The notes: generated from the sequence alone by a model not told the origin. A stretch of 64,000 nt of DNA from Actinoplanes oblitus (GCF_030252345.1 NZ_CP126980.1:1813501-1877500), one strand, 5' to 3'. Counted from the stretch's first letter, positions 27,201-36,720 are shown. Translations and numbers: made by a program.

Positions 27201-27647
27201 GTGACCGGCACCGAGGCGCCGATGCTGCCCGGGATGAGCGAGGTGGACAAGCTGGTGGCGGACGTCTGGGCGACCGGGTTGTCCCCGGAGACGCACCCGG
27301 CCCGCTTCCTCCGGGAGCAGCTGACGCGGGCCGGGGCGCTGCGGATCGACGAACTGGCCGGGATGGAGGCGGGCAGCCGGGTCCGGGCCGGCGGGATCGT
27401 GACGCACCGGCAGCGGCCGGCCACCGCGGGTGGGGTGACGTTCGTGAACCTGGAGGACGAGACCGGGATGCTGAACGTGACCTGCTCGGCCGGGCTGTGG
27501 CTGCGGTACCGGCGGGTGGCGCGGAGCAGTGCGGCGCTGCTGGTGCGGGGAAAGCTGGAGAAGGTGGAGGGGGTGCTGAACCTGGTGGCGGACCGGCTGG
27601 ACGCGCTCACGCCGCCAGTGACGCCGGCTTCACGCGACTTCCGGTGA
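24294..27647 (+). CDS. dnaE2: Error-prone C-family DNA polymerase DnaE2
   Basis: 1117-aa translesion DNA polymerase, the catalytic member of the ImuA'-ImuB-DnaE2 mutasome. An N-terminal PHP domain starts near residue 72 (LHCHTNFSFLDGAS). The polymerase active-site loop PDIDVDIESDRREEV is at about residue 462. The fingers, with YGFPESHAMSFAYLVYASAWLK, and a C-terminal OB-fold (about 1020-1100, FVNLEDETGMLNV) follow. It starts 12 bp after imuB. Replicative DnaE1 proteins are longer (about 1180) and carry a clamp-binding tail; the length and neighbours identify DnaE2. Confidence 0.95.
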   Translation: MSFHNPERPWAEMERVLSGKARDLWSAPGPRQVVDPIAAEADGGDAPAWTRKREPYQAPALIRTRSAVDYAELHCHTNFSFLDGASHPEELAEEAARLGLTGLAVTDHDGFYGVVRFSQAARELSLPTIFGAELSLGLTRPQNGEPDPEGTHLLALAHGHEGYARLARVISEAQLAGGEKGKPEYGSLEQVAETLKDHVLVLTGCRKGVVPRALATEGHAAAGWELDRLVDLFGSPNVAVELTDHGDPYDADYNDALFGLARQRALEVVATGNVHYATPSRRRLATALAAVRARRSLDEMDGWLPAAGTAHLRSGAEMARRFADYPGAVANAAMYGDGLAFNLDLVAPKLPDYGVPPGHTEMSWLRELTMRGARERYGEHHPKAYRQLEYELRMIEELGFPGYFLVVYDIVQFCREQHIYCQGRGSAANSAVCYALWITNVDAVEYNLLFERFLAPERDGPPDIDVDIESDRREEVIQHVYQKYGREHTAQVANVISYRPRSAVRDMARAFGFSAGQQDAWSKQIDRWGDVATADSELPEQVVEFANAVQNFPRHLGIHSGGMVICDRPIIEVCPVEWGRMPGRTVLQWDKDDCAAVDLVKFDLLGLGMLSALHYAYDMIEDELDIGTMPLDDPEVYAMLRRADSVGVFQVESRAQMATLPRLKPDCFYDLVIEVALIRPGPIQGGSVHPYIRRKNGLEKPDVPHPLMRNALAKTLGVPLFQEQLMQLAIDVAGFDPSEADQLRRAMGAKRSVEKMDRIRRRLYQGMAGNGITGELADDLFHKLSAFASYGFPESHAMSFAYLVYASAWLKRYHPAAFCAALLNAQPMGFYSPQTLVDDARRHGVEVRRPDINRSDAMATLETTPETRWRSGPGEPPHAWGLGGPAVRQGLKAVRTIGEELAERIEMERRAYGPYRSMTDLARRTGCSTAHLEALATADAFASFGLSRREALWAAGAAAQDKPDRLPGTVTGTEAPMLPGMSEVDKLVADVWATGLSPETHPARFLREQLTRAGALRIDELAGMEAGSRVRAGGIVTHRQRPATAGGVTFVNLEDETGMLNVTCSAGLWLRYRRVARSSAALLVRGKLEKVEGVLNLVADRLDALTPPVTPASRDFR

Positions 27648-27711
27648 TTTGCCGGAAATTCTGGGTTTGATGGCATAAGGTGCGCTACCAAGAACCGACG
27701 GGGAGTGCACC

Positions 27712-28095
27712 ATGCTGTTCCAGATCTGCGCCGGCCTCACCGCGGTAGTGGCCACCGCCGCGCCGGTGAGCGCCGCCACCCAGCCGCGGCCGGCCGCCGG
27801 CACCCGGCTCGTCCTGGCCTACGCGGCCGAGGCCGGCTTCGCCACGGCGGTCAAGCTCACCTGCGACCCGGACGGCGGCGGCCACCCGCAGCCGGCACAG
27901 GCCTGCGCCGCGCTCACCCGGGTCAGGGCGAACCCGGCCCGGCTCAAACCGGCCGACCGCTACTGCTTCCTGCTCTACAAGCCGATCACCGCACGGCTGA
28001 CCGGCACCTGGCGGGGACGCTCGGTGACGTGGGCGCACACCTACGGCAACAGTTGCGAGATGAATCGCGCCACCGGCGTCCTGTTCGATTTCTAG
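27712..28095 (+). CDS. Secreted subtilisin inhibitor-like (SSI family) protease inhibitor
   Basis: 127-aa precursor with a signal peptide (about 1-22). The four conserved cysteines of the Streptomyces subtilisin inhibitor family are C51/C65 and C85/C115, in the contexts LTCDPDGGGHP, AQACAAL, RYCFLLYKP and GNSCEM. By alignment with SSI (Cys71-Pro-Met73-Val) the reactive-site P1 residue is L87 (C-F-L-L), predicting inhibition of subtilisin- or chymotrypsin-like proteases rather than trypsin. It is expected to be exported and dimeric. Thirty bases separate it from the next gene. Confidence 0.88.
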   Translation: MLFQICAGLTAVVATAAPVSAATQPRPAAGTRLVLAYAAEAGFATAVKLTCDPDGGGHPQPAQACAALTRVRANPARLKPADRYCFLLYKPITARLTGTWRGRSVTWAHTYGNSCEMNRATGVLFDF

Positions 28096-28122
28096 GCTTG
28101 TCCCGGCCGATAGGCTGCCGGG

Positions 28123-28869
28123 GTGGACACCGCAATCGCACGAACCGGCCGGCCGCTCGTCACCGCCCGCACCGCGGCGGTCTGGGCCGTCCTGCGCCGT
28201 GAGCTGGACCGGCACGCCGGCCGTGAGCTGACAGTCCTCGACGTCGGCGGTGGCACCGGCGGGTTCGCCGTGCCGCTGGCCGAGGCCGGGCACGCCGTCA
28301 CCGTGATCGACGCCAGCCCGGACGCCCTCGCCGCCCTGACCCGCCGCGCCGCCGACGCCGGCGTGGCCGACCGGGTGCGCGCCGTGCAGGGTGACGGCGA
28401 CGCGCTCGCCGGGCTGGTCGAGCCGGGCAGCGCCGACCTGATCCTGTGTCACGCCGTGCTCGAGGTGGTCGACGACCCGGCCGCCACCGTCGCCGCGATC
28501 GCCGGCGCGCTGCGGCCCGGTGGCGCGCTCAGCCTGCTGGTCGCCAGCCGCGCCGCCGCGATCCTGGGCCGCGCCGTGAACGGGCATCTGCGGGCGGCGT
28601 CCGCCCTGGTCACCGACCCGGAGGGCCGTTCCGGCCCGCGCGACACGCTGCGCCGGCGCTACGACGCGGAGACCGCTGCCGCGGTGCTGCGCGGTGCCGG
28701 GCTGGAGGTCGAGGAGACGCACGGCGTACGGGTGGTCGCCGACCTGCTGCCGGCCGCCGTCGTCGAGGAGGACCCGCAGGTGGTGCTGGACCTGGAGCTG
28801 GCGCTGAGCGCCCGGCCGCCGTTCCGGGACATCGCCTCCCAGCTGCATCTGTTCGCCCGCCGGCCATGA
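28123..28869 (+). CDS. Class I SAM-dependent methyltransferase
   Basis: 248 aa. Motif I VLDVGGGTGGFAVPLAEAGH is preceded by a helical cap, the acidic strand VTVIDASPDAL follows, and the motif-IV-like SADLILCHAVLEVV is present. Similar to small-molecule methyltransferases of the UbiE/Methyltransf_11 type. Start GTG 28123 (V-D-T-A-I-A). The stop overlaps the phosphodiesterase ATG (ATGA), so the two are translationally coupled and possibly act together. Substrate unknown. Confidence 0.82.
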   Translation: MDTAIARTGRPLVTARTAAVWAVLRRELDRHAGRELTVLDVGGGTGGFAVPLAEAGHAVTVIDASPDALAALTRRAADAGVADRVRAVQGDGDALAGLVEPGSADLILCHAVLEVVDDPAATVAAIAGALRPGGALSLLVASRAAAILGRAVNGHLRAASALVTDPEGRSGPRDTLRRRYDAETAAAVLRGAGLEVEETHGVRVVADLLPAAVVEEDPQVVLDLELALSARPPFRDIASQLHLFARRP

Positions 28870-30047
28870 TCGAGCTGCCCGACGACGGGCTGCACCCGGA
28901 CGCGTTGCGGCTGCTCCGCCCGGCCTACGGCACCGCCAGCCTGGCCGACCTGCTGCCCAGCGTGAGCGCCGTGCTCGGGGTGCCGGGCGCGGCCGACGTG
29001 CTCGGCCTCGGCGCCCGCCTGGACGGGGTCGACAAGATCGCGGTGCTGCTGGTCGACGGGCTGGGCGCCTATCAGCTGCCGCTGGCCGCACCGCACGCGC
29101 CGGTCCTCGCCGACCTGGCCGCCGGCGGGCGCGGGCACGCCGGCACGCTGACCGCGGGGTTTCCGTCGACCACCCCGGTCAGCCTGGTCACCCTCGGCGC
29201 GGGGGTGGCGCCCGGGGCGCACGGCGTGCTGGGCTTCACCGTCCGCCGCCCGGACGGCCGGCCACTCACCCACATCTCCTGGGGCGACGATCCCGACCCG
29301 CGGCAGTGGCAGCCGGTGCCGACCCGGATGGAGCTCGCGGCGGCGGCCGGGGTGCGGGTCACGGTGGTCAGCCGGCCGCAGTTCGAGGGCAGCGGCCTCT
29401 CGCTCGCCGCGAACCGGGGCGGGGTCTACCGCGGCGCCGCGGACGGCGCGGCGGTCGCCGACGAGATGCTGGCCGCGCTGCGCGAGGCGGACGGCCCCGC
29501 GCTGGTCTACGGGTACCACCCGGATCTCGACCACTTCGGGCACGAGGACGGCGTCGGCTCGGAGAGCTGGCGGGAAGCTGCCCGCGGGGTGGACAAGCTG
29601 CTCGACCGGGTGGTGCACGGGCTGCCGCCGCGTTCCGCGCTGCTGGTGGTCGCCGACCACGGCCAGCTCAACGTGCCGGCGGAGGGGCGGCGGGACATGG
29701 CCGCGATCCCGGAGCTGAGCGACGGGGTGATCGGGGTGGCCGGCGAGCCCCGGGTGCGCTATCTCTACGCCGCCGACGGGGCGCTCGACGACGTGCTGGC
29801 CAACTGGCGCGGGGTGTTCGGCGACGAGGCCTCGGTGCTGACCCGCGCGGCGGCGATCGAGGCGGGCTGGTTCGGGCCGGTGCCGGACGGGCACGCCGAC
29901 CGGATCGGGGACGTCGTGGTGCTCTGCTGGGGGCGGACGGTGTCGGTGGCGTCCGGCTGGGAACCGGTCAAAGCCAGGCAACTGGTGGCATACCACGGGT
30001 CGGCCACCGCTGCCGAGATGACGGTTCCGCTGCTGATCGTCAGGTGA
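28866..30047 (+). CDS. Alkaline-phosphatase-superfamily nucleotide pyrophosphatase/phosphodiesterase
   Basis: 393 aa, NPP-type phosphoesterase. Metal ligands and nucleophile in order: D in VLLVDGLGAYQL, nucleophilic Thr in GFPSTTPVSLV, D/H in GYHPDLDHFGHEDG, and DH in VVADHGQLNV. No signal peptide or membrane helix is seen, so it is likely cytosolic, unlike eukaryotic NPPs. It probably hydrolyses phosphodiester or pyrophosphate bonds; the substrate is undetermined. It is coupled by ATGA to the preceding methyltransferase. An imperfect palindrome overlaps its stop codon. Confidence 0.87.
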   Translation: MIELPDDGLHPDALRLLRPAYGTASLADLLPSVSAVLGVPGAADVLGLGARLDGVDKIAVLLVDGLGAYQLPLAAPHAPVLADLAAGGRGHAGTLTAGFPSTTPVSLVTLGAGVAPGAHGVLGFTVRRPDGRPLTHISWGDDPDPRQWQPVPTRMELAAAAGVRVTVVSRPQFEGSGLSLAANRGGVYRGAADGAAVADEMLAALREADGPALVYGYHPDLDHFGHEDGVGSESWREAARGVDKLLDRVVHGLPPRSALLVVADHGQLNVPAEGRRDMAAIPELSDGVIGVAGEPRVRYLYAADGALDDVLANWRGVFGDEASVLTRAAAIEAGWFGPVPDGHADRIGDVVVLCWGRTVSVASGWEPVKARQLVAYHGSATAAEMTVPLLIVR

Positions 30048-30065
30048 CACGGATATCCGTATCAC
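30044..30065. promoter_or_regulatory. 22-bp palindrome overlapping the phosphodiesterase stop codon
   Basis: The core ACGGATATCCGT (30049-30060) is a perfect 12-bp palindrome, extended by GTGA/TCAC arms with a single mismatched pair. Such symmetry looks like a TetR- or GntR-type operator. Alternatively it is part of the 3' transcript end with the hairpin at 30084. Confidence 0.45.
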
Positions 30066-30083
30066 TCGATGTCGTCGAAGCGT

Positions 30084-30108
30084 TCACCTGCCGTAACGAT
30101 GCAGGTGA
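30084..30108 (+). terminator. Rho-independent terminator after the phosphodiesterase gene
   Basis: TCACCTGC (30084-30091) pairs perfectly with GCAGGTGA (30101-30108) over a 9-nt loop, followed after GCCGGGC by TTTT. Confidence 0.65.
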
Positions 30109-30273
30109 GCCGGGCTTTTCGGACGAATCGATCTTCCGGGGCCGGAAAATCACCCGCACTCGGCCGTCGTCCCGCTTTCCGACCCGCCAACCCCCTCGTA
30201 GACTTGCGTGGTAAGGCAGCCGACGGCTGCCCCGGCCCCACGCGGGCCGGACTTGCGCCCGGGGAGGAAAGCC

Positions 30274-30666
30274 GTGCCGCTCTCGGAGCACGAGCAGCGG
30301 CTGTTCGATCAGATCGAGCGGTCGCTTGCCGAGGACCCCAAATTCGCCTCGGCTGTGCGGGCCAGCGACCCGCGTTTCCATGCACGGCGCCGGCTCATCA
30401 TCGCCGCGTTCGTGATCGTGCTTGGTCTGGCCCTCGTTGTTTACGGGACGGTCGCCAGCAACACCCTGCTCGGCGTCGCCGGCTTCGTCGTGATGCTCGG
30501 CTCGGCCGCCTTCGCGATGCAGTCGCGCAAGCGCGGCCAGGCCCCTGACCTCAGGTCGGTCGGCGGCACCGCATCCCGGCGCACGCGATCCGGACGCCGG
30601 GGTAACGGTGGGTTGCTCGACCGGCTGGAGGACCGCTGGAAGCAGCGGCCGGAGGGGCATCGCTGA
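30274..30666 (+). CDS. DUF3040 small membrane protein
   Basis: 130-aa protein of the actinobacterial DUF3040 family: a conserved head with P-L-S-E-H-E-Q-R-L-F-D-Q-I-E followed by an acidic segment, two adjacent hydrophobic helices (about 42-62 and 64-82) and a basic tail (RRTRSGRRG). GGGGAGGAAA precedes the GTG start by 3 nt or so. The family is often found near dinB and the dcw cluster; here dinB is not adjacent. A TAGACT -10-like element is at 30199. Function unknown. Confidence 0.85.
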   Translation: MPLSEHEQRLFDQIERSLAEDPKFASAVRASDPRFHARRRLIIAAFVIVLGLALVVYGTVASNTLLGVAGFVVMLGSAAFAMQSRKRGQAPDLRSVGGTASRRTRSGRRGNGGLLDRLEDRWKQRPEGHR

Positions 30667-30686
30667 CGGCACCGGCCGACATCGAT

Positions 30687-30711
30687 CGACGGCGGCCATC
30701 GGCCGCCGTCG
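30687..30711 (+). terminator. Terminator after the DUF3040 gene
   Basis: CGACGGCGGCC pairs perfectly with GGCCGCCGTCG over an ATC loop, 20 bp after the stop codon. Confidence 0.75.
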
Positions 30712-30792
30712 CCATTTCCCCGCTGTTCTCTCCCGGCAGCGGCGCCTCGCTGCCCTTTTTCGGTACGCCCTGAGCACCGCTCCCACCCGGCG

Positions 30793-30905
30793 TTGACGGT
30801 CTCGTTCTTCGACGGTGCCGTCCTCACCCGGTGTTGACGGTCTTGTTCGTCGACGGTGCCGTCCTCACCCGGTATTGACGGTCTCGTTCGACGGCGCCGC
30901 CGGGC
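30793..30905. repeat. 41-bp tandem repeat (about 3 copies)
   Basis: TTGACGGTCT recurs at 30793, 30834 and 30875, exactly 41 bp apart, each followed by a TCGTTC/TGTTCG block and GACGGTGCCGTCCTCACCCG. The third copy is shortened. It directly abuts the larger 63-bp array. Confidence 0.85.
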
Positions 30906-30956
30906 TTCCCCGCCTCGCTCGCCGCCCAGCTCCCGGCTGCCCGCGAACCCGCCCAG

Positions 30957-31905
30957 CTGGCGCCCACGGTGGTGTCGCGGGCGTGGTTGCCACCGTGACG
31001 GCCAGCCGTGGGTGGTGGGCTGGCGCCCACGGTGGTGTCGCGGGCGTGGTTGCCACCGTGACGGCCAGCCGTGGGTGGTGGGCTGGCGCCCACGGTGGTG
31101 TCGCGGGCGTGGTTGCCACCGTGACGGCCAGCCGTGGGTGGTGGGCTGGCGCCCACGGTGGTGTCGCGGGCGTGGTTGCCACCGTGACGGCCAGCCGTGG
31201 GTGGTGGGCTGGCGCCCACGGTGGTGTCGCGGGCGTGGTTGCCACCGTGACGGCCAGCCGTGGGTGGTGGGCTGGCGCCCACGGTGGTGTCGCGGGCGTG
31301 GTTGCCACCGTGACGGCCAGCCGTGGGTGGTGGGCTGGCGCCCACGGTGGTGTCGCGGGCGTGGTTGCCACCGTGACGGCCAGCCGTGGGTGGTGGGCTG
31401 GCGCCCACGGTGGTGTCGCGGGCGTGGTTGCCACCGTGACGGCCAGCCGTGGGTGGTGGGCTGGCGCCCACGGTGGTGTCGCGGGCGTGGTTGCCACCGT
31501 GACGGCCAGCCGTGGGTGGTGGGCTGGCGCCCACGGTGGTGTCGCGGGCGTGGTTGCCACCGTGACGGCCAGCCGTGGGTGGTGGGCTGGCGCCCACGGT
31601 GGTGTCCCGGGCGTGGTTGCCACCGTGACGGCCAGCCGTGGGTGGTGGGCTGGTGCTCACGGTGGTGTCCCGGGCGTGGTTGCCACCGTGACGGCCAGCC
31701 GTGGGTGGTGGGCTGGTGCTCACGGTGGTGTCCCGGGCGTGGTTGCCACCGTGACGGCCAGCCGTGGGTGGTGGGCTGGTGCTCACGGTGGTGTCCCGGG
31801 CGTGGTTGCCACCGTGACGGCCAGCCGTGGGTGGTGGGCTGGCGCTCACGGTGGTGTCGCGGGCGCGGAAACCACCGTGACGGCCAGCTGCGAGGCGGGC
31901 CCCGC
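30957..31905. repeat. Minisatellite: 15 copies of a 63-bp unit
   Basis: Units start at 30961, 31024, 31087 and so on every 63 bp to 31843. Copies 1-10 appear identical. Copy 11 changes GTCGCGG to GTCCCGG, copies 12-14 also change GCGCCCAC to GTGCTCAC, and copy 15 is diverged. Each unit contains two inverted repeats: CACGGTGG with CCACCGTG, and GCCAGC with GCTGGC. Because 63 is divisible by three, several frames on both strands stay open across the array without being genes. It lies between the convergent DUF3040 and transglutaminase genes. No unique spacers separate the units, so it is not CRISPR. Confidence 0.95.
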
Positions 31906-31931
31906 CCCCTGCTGAGGGCGGGGCCTTGCGA

Positions 31932-34385
31932 TCAGCGGGCGCGGTTCAGCAGCCGCCGCGGGTTGAACCGGGCCATCCCGTCCCGCGCGCGGCTCGCCGC
32001 CTCCATGGTCCGGGTACCGCCCTCGGCCAGCGCCAGCCGCCACCCCAGGATGATCGACGGCGGCAGCAGCACCGCCCGCAACCGGACCCGCGCCGTCGCC
32101 GAGTGCGACAACCCGGCCCGCACCTGCCGCAGCGCCGTCGTCAGCTCGGCACCCTGCATCGGCTGCCGGGCATACCGCGCCCGCTCCTCGGCACTGCCCA
32201 GCAGCTCCGCGGCCGCGGCCGGCTCGGCCCCCAGGACGCCCTCCTTGACCAGGCGCTGCGCGGTGACCCGCGGTGTCTCGGTGAGATCGACAGCGATCTT
32301 GAAGTCGACCATCGTGTCGATCAGCTCGTCCCAGGCCGCGTGCGCGTCCGCCCGTGCCCGCACCGCGTCGCCGGTCACCTCGATGCCGGTGACCGCACCG
32401 GCTGTACCGGGCAGTCCCGGATCCGCCGTCGCCACCGCGGGCGGCGAACCGGCCGTCGCGTTGTTCCGCTGGCGTCGCAGCAGGACCCGGCGCAGGGCCG
32501 GGACCATCAGCAGCGCGAGCAGCGTGAAGACCGCGATGGCGATCAGCAGGCCGGTCCAGTTGTCCTGGTCGGGGGCGACGCCACCGGCCAGGCCGGGGTT
32601 GCCGCCGTCGCTGCCCGGGTCCGGTTTCTGCGCCCTGCCCGCCGCCACCGACGAACCGGGACCCGGCGCCGCCGAGCCGGTGGCGGCGGCGGTCGGCGAG
32701 GCCGTCCGTTCGGTGTCCGGTGCCCAGTCCGAGCGGGCCGCGCCGGTCACCCCGGCCGCCGGTGTCGCGTCGAACGGGATCCAGCCGAAGCCGTCCAGGT
32801 AGACCTCGGTCCAGGCGTGCGCGTTCCGGTTGGTGATGGTGTACGTGTCGTTGTCCTTGGTGCCCCGGGTGAAGCCGAACGCCACCCGGGCCGGGATCCC
32901 GGCCGCCCGCACCATCCACGCCATCGCCGTCGCGTACTGCTGGCAGAACCCCTGCTTGTTACGCAGGAACGACTCGATGGCCGGCATGTTGGCGGTGGAC
33001 GGGACGCTGGTGGTGTACGAGAACCCGTACTTCGTGGAGAACGACTCGTAGATCGCCCGCACCTTGTCGTACTCGGTGGTCCTGCCCCGGGTCAGCTCCC
33101 GCACCCGCTGGCTCACGTAGTTGTTGCGCGGGACCTCGGTGAGCACCCGGAGGTTGCTGTTCTCCGGCAGCGGCTCGGCCTCGCGCAGCTGTTTCGGCGT
33201 GTACTCCGGTCGCAGGTAGTCGATCGAGTACTTCTGCTTGCTGGTGGTGACCCGGCTGGAGTACAGCACCTGCTGGTTGGGGTCGAACGCCCAGCTGCCG
33301 GAGAGACCACCGATGGTGACCGGGTAGGCGTAGACCGGCGCCATCGTCTGCTTCAGCTGATCGGTGATCTCGATGTCCGCGTGGTACTGCTGGTAGGAGA
33401 CCGCGGAGCCGACGCTCGGGTTCGGCAGGCTGCCCTTGTCGAGCGTGTTCCCGTTCGGCGCCTGGTTGCCGGAGCCGTCCTCGGTGAGCTGGTCGGCCAC
33501 GCCGAACCGCAGGTAGAACGGCTCCTTCTCGGTGGTCCTGACCTTCAGCAGGGTGACCGTGTCGGTCCGGTTGAGCTGGCCGGTGAGCGAGGCATACAGG
33601 TTGATCCGGCCGCCGCCGCCCTTGCCGAGCCCGCCGCCGACCCCGCTGCCGTTCTGCGTCAGCTGGGAGAGCAGGCCACCGGAGACGGTCGGCACGATCA
33701 GCGGCAGCAGCACCGCCACCACCACGCCGACCAGGCCGAGCCGCCGGCCGGCCGCGGCCAGCGGGGACGGCTCCCAGACGTCCACGTCCCGGCCGTCGCC
33801 GGTGAACCGGCGGCCGAACCGGCGGACCCGGTCCACGTTGTCGGCGACCAGCAGCCAGAGGTAGCCGCAGGCGCCCACGATGAACGGGGTGACCGGCACG
33901 CTGTCCAGATAGACGGCGACCGGGATGGAGTAGATCGCCAGCATCGGCAGGCCGGCCAGCGCCGGCCTGCGGAACACCGCGGTGAGCAAGTCCACCACGA
34001 TGGCGACGGCGCCGATGCCGGCCGCCGCGACGAACAGCAGGCCGTCCCGGTTCGGCACCGGCACCGCGTACTGCCTGGTGTCCTGCCCGGCCTGCTGGAC
34101 CAGGTCGGCGAAGTGGGCGAAGGTCGCCGGCATCGGCACCAGCATCTCGTGCCCGCTCGGGAAGATCCAGGTCAGCGTGACGACCAGGCCGACCACCATG
34201 CCCAGCGCCTGGGCCCAGCTCGGGAAGCGCAGCGTCCGGGTGAGCACCGCGGCCCCGGCCACCATGATCACCGTGAGCAGCACCTGGAGCAGCCAGGTCC
34301 ACGAGGCGAAGATCGCCGACAGCGGCGCCGAGGCCAGCAGGGTGGCGCCGGCCGCGACCAGGCCGAGACGACGACGGCCGGTCAT
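31932..34385 (-). CDS. Transglutaminase-like membrane protein (TgpA type)
   Basis: 817 aa. The N-terminal half carries about six to seven transmembrane helices (residues 8-250). An extracellular region with a transglutaminase-like (papain-fold) domain follows: nucleophile Cys near residue 481 in GFCQQYATAMAWMVRAAG, His near 522 in NAHAWTEVYLDG, Asp in WIPFDATP. One further helix (about 620-640) leads to a cytosolic C-terminal DUF4129-like tail. With DUF58 and MoxR it makes a standard three-gene set. The biochemical role is unestablished in actinobacteria; protein modification or cell-envelope maintenance is assumed. The ATG at 34385 overlaps the DUF58 stop (ATGA). Confidence 0.88.
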   Translation of the reverse strand: MTGRRRLGLVAAGATLLASAPLSAIFASWTWLLQVLLTVIMVAGAAVLTRTLRFPSWAQALGMVVGLVVTLTWIFPSGHEMLVPMPATFAHFADLVQQAGQDTRQYAVPVPNRDGLLFVAAAGIGAVAIVVDLLTAVFRRPALAGLPMLAIYSIPVAVYLDSVPVTPFIVGACGYLWLLVADNVDRVRRFGRRFTGDGRDVDVWEPSPLAAAGRRLGLVGVVVAVLLPLIVPTVSGGLLSQLTQNGSGVGGGLGKGGGGRINLYASLTGQLNRTDTVTLLKVRTTEKEPFYLRFGVADQLTEDGSGNQAPNGNTLDKGSLPNPSVGSAVSYQQYHADIEITDQLKQTMAPVYAYPVTIGGLSGSWAFDPNQQVLYSSRVTTSKQKYSIDYLRPEYTPKQLREAEPLPENSNLRVLTEVPRNNYVSQRVRELTRGRTTEYDKVRAIYESFSTKYGFSYTTSVPSTANMPAIESFLRNKQGFCQQYATAMAWMVRAAGIPARVAFGFTRGTKDNDTYTITNRNAHAWTEVYLDGFGWIPFDATPAAGVTGAARSDWAPDTERTASPTAAATGSAAPGPGSSVAAGRAQKPDPGSDGGNPGLAGGVAPDQDNWTGLLIAIAVFTLLALLMVPALRRVLLRRQRNNATAGSPPAVATADPGLPGTAGAVTGIEVTGDAVRARADAHAAWDELIDTMVDFKIAVDLTETPRVTAQRLVKEGVLGAEPAAAAELLGSAEERARYARQPMQGAELTTALRQVRAGLSHSATARVRLRAVLLPPSIILGWRLALAEGGTRTMEAASRARDGMARFNPRRLLNRAR

Positions 34386-35680
34386 CGGATCACCCCGCCC
34401 ACGGTCTCGGCCATCGCCGCCCGGTACGCGAAGCCCTGCGATCCGCGGCCCACCGTGGGCCACAGCGCCGGCAGCGTCTCGCCGTGCGACACCGGCACCG
34501 ACCGCCAGCCGCTGCGCACCAGCGCGAGCGAGGCGGCGGCGTGCTCGCGATCGGACTCCTGCCGGTCGCCCGGCGTCATCGGGATCCAGGTGCAGCTGTC
34601 GATGGCGAACCCGATGCAGGTCGCGCCGTTGCCGCGCAGGCCGGAGAGCAGGTGCGCCTCGGCAGTGGTGAGGGTGCCGAACAGCCCGATCACCAGGCCG
34701 CCGTCGGACCGCCGGCGGACCTGCTCGACCAGCGCCGCCACGTCACCGGTGGAGGCCAGCTTGACGTCCGCCAGGGTGTCCAGGATCAGGCCCTCGCCGC
34801 CGGCCTCGGCCGCGTCGATGTCGATCCCGGTGCCGGTCACCAGGCGCAGCTTGTAGCCCGCCTCGCGCAGGTGCACCGCGACGCTGGCGGCCGCCGAGAC
34901 CGCCCACTCGAAGCTGGCCGTCGGGCCCTCGCCGCGGTGCGCGTGTGCCCGGGTGTCCAGCACCACGGTGGCCCGGCTGTCCCAGGGTTGCTCCTCGCGG
35001 CGGACCATCAGCTCGCCGGTGCGCGCGGTGGACCGCCAGTGCACCCGGCGCAGGTCGTCGCCGCGGCGGTACTCCCGGGTGGCGGCGTCGTCCTCGCCGT
35101 GCACCGCCACCGAGCGGGCCCGGCTGTCCCCGGTGCCGGCGTACTCCCCGGCCAGCCGCACCCGGGGGAGCGGCAGCACCTGCGGGATCACGGTGAGCTG
35201 GTCGACGCTGGGGAACGAGCGGGTCAGCTCGCACAGCCCGAACGGATCGGTCAGCCGGACCACCAGCGGACCGATCGGGTACCTGCCGCGCACGTCGGCG
35301 CGCACCGTGTATGCCACCGAGCTGGCCTGGTGCGCGCCGAGCCGCTCCAGCACCACGCGCGGGCGGCTGCCCAACGCGTACGGCAGGCGGTCCTCCAGCA
35401 GCATGGTGCCGGTGGGCAGCCGGGAGAGGTTCTGTAGTCGCAGGATGACCCGCGCGCTGGAGCCGACCGGGGCCCGGCCCGGCTCCAGCGACCTGGTGCA
35501 GGCCAGTTTGTAGCGGCTGCGGCCGACGTACGCCGCGGCCAGCAGCGGCAGCGTGGCCAGCAGCACGGCGACCCGCAGCAGGTCACGCTCGCCGAGCACC
35601 AGGGCGGAGATCCCGGCCGCGATCGCCGCGGCCAGGAACGAGCGGCCGCGCGTGGTGAGCCCCCGCAGCGCCTCCCGCAT
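34382..35680 (-). CDS. DUF58 domain protein
   Basis: 432 aa with two N-terminal helices (about 13-50) followed by a cytosolic/VWA-like region. The DUF58 signature is YRRGDDLRRVHWRSTARTG and MVRREEQP (about residues 210-245). It works with the MoxR ATPase as a chaperone-like pair in the usual moxR-DUF58-tgpA module. ATG 35680 is used; a GTG at 35686 overlapping the moxR stop (GTGA) is equally possible and would add two residues. Confidence 0.85.
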   Translation of the reverse strand: MREALRGLTTRGRSFLAAAIAAGISALVLGERDLLRVAVLLATLPLLAAAYVGRSRYKLACTRSLEPGRAPVGSSARVILRLQNLSRLPTGTMLLEDRLPYALGSRPRVVLERLGAHQASSVAYTVRADVRGRYPIGPLVVRLTDPFGLCELTRSFPSVDQLTVIPQVLPLPRVRLAGEYAGTGDSRARSVAVHGEDDAATREYRRGDDLRRVHWRSTARTGELMVRREEQPWDSRATVVLDTRAHAHRGEGPTASFEWAVSAAASVAVHLREAGYKLRLVTGTGIDIDAAEAGGEGLILDTLADVKLASTGDVAALVEQVRRRSDGGLVIGLFGTLTTAEAHLLSGLRGNGATCIGFAIDSCTWIPMTPGDRQESDREHAAASLALVRSGWRSVPVSHGETLPALWPTVGRGSQGFAYRAAMAETVGGVIR

Positions 35681-35682
35681 GG

Positions 35683-36720
<1,038 letters not shown>

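Noticed and set aside
24294..27647. Large antisense open frames opposite dnaE2, sdhA, leuS and ftsI
   Set aside because: Typical of about 70 percent GC coding sequence, where third-position G/C removes stops in the opposite strand. The sense proteins are unambiguous.
30957..31905. CRISPR array
   Set aside because: Units are contiguous with no unique spacers, the unit is too long, and no cas genes are present in the window.
30815..31915. Long open frames on both strands across the 63-bp array (250-650 codons)
   Set aside because: They exist because a 63-bp unit without stops keeps any clean frame open. The proteins are pure repeats with no signal or homologous domain, several frames are equally open, and no ribosome site stands out.
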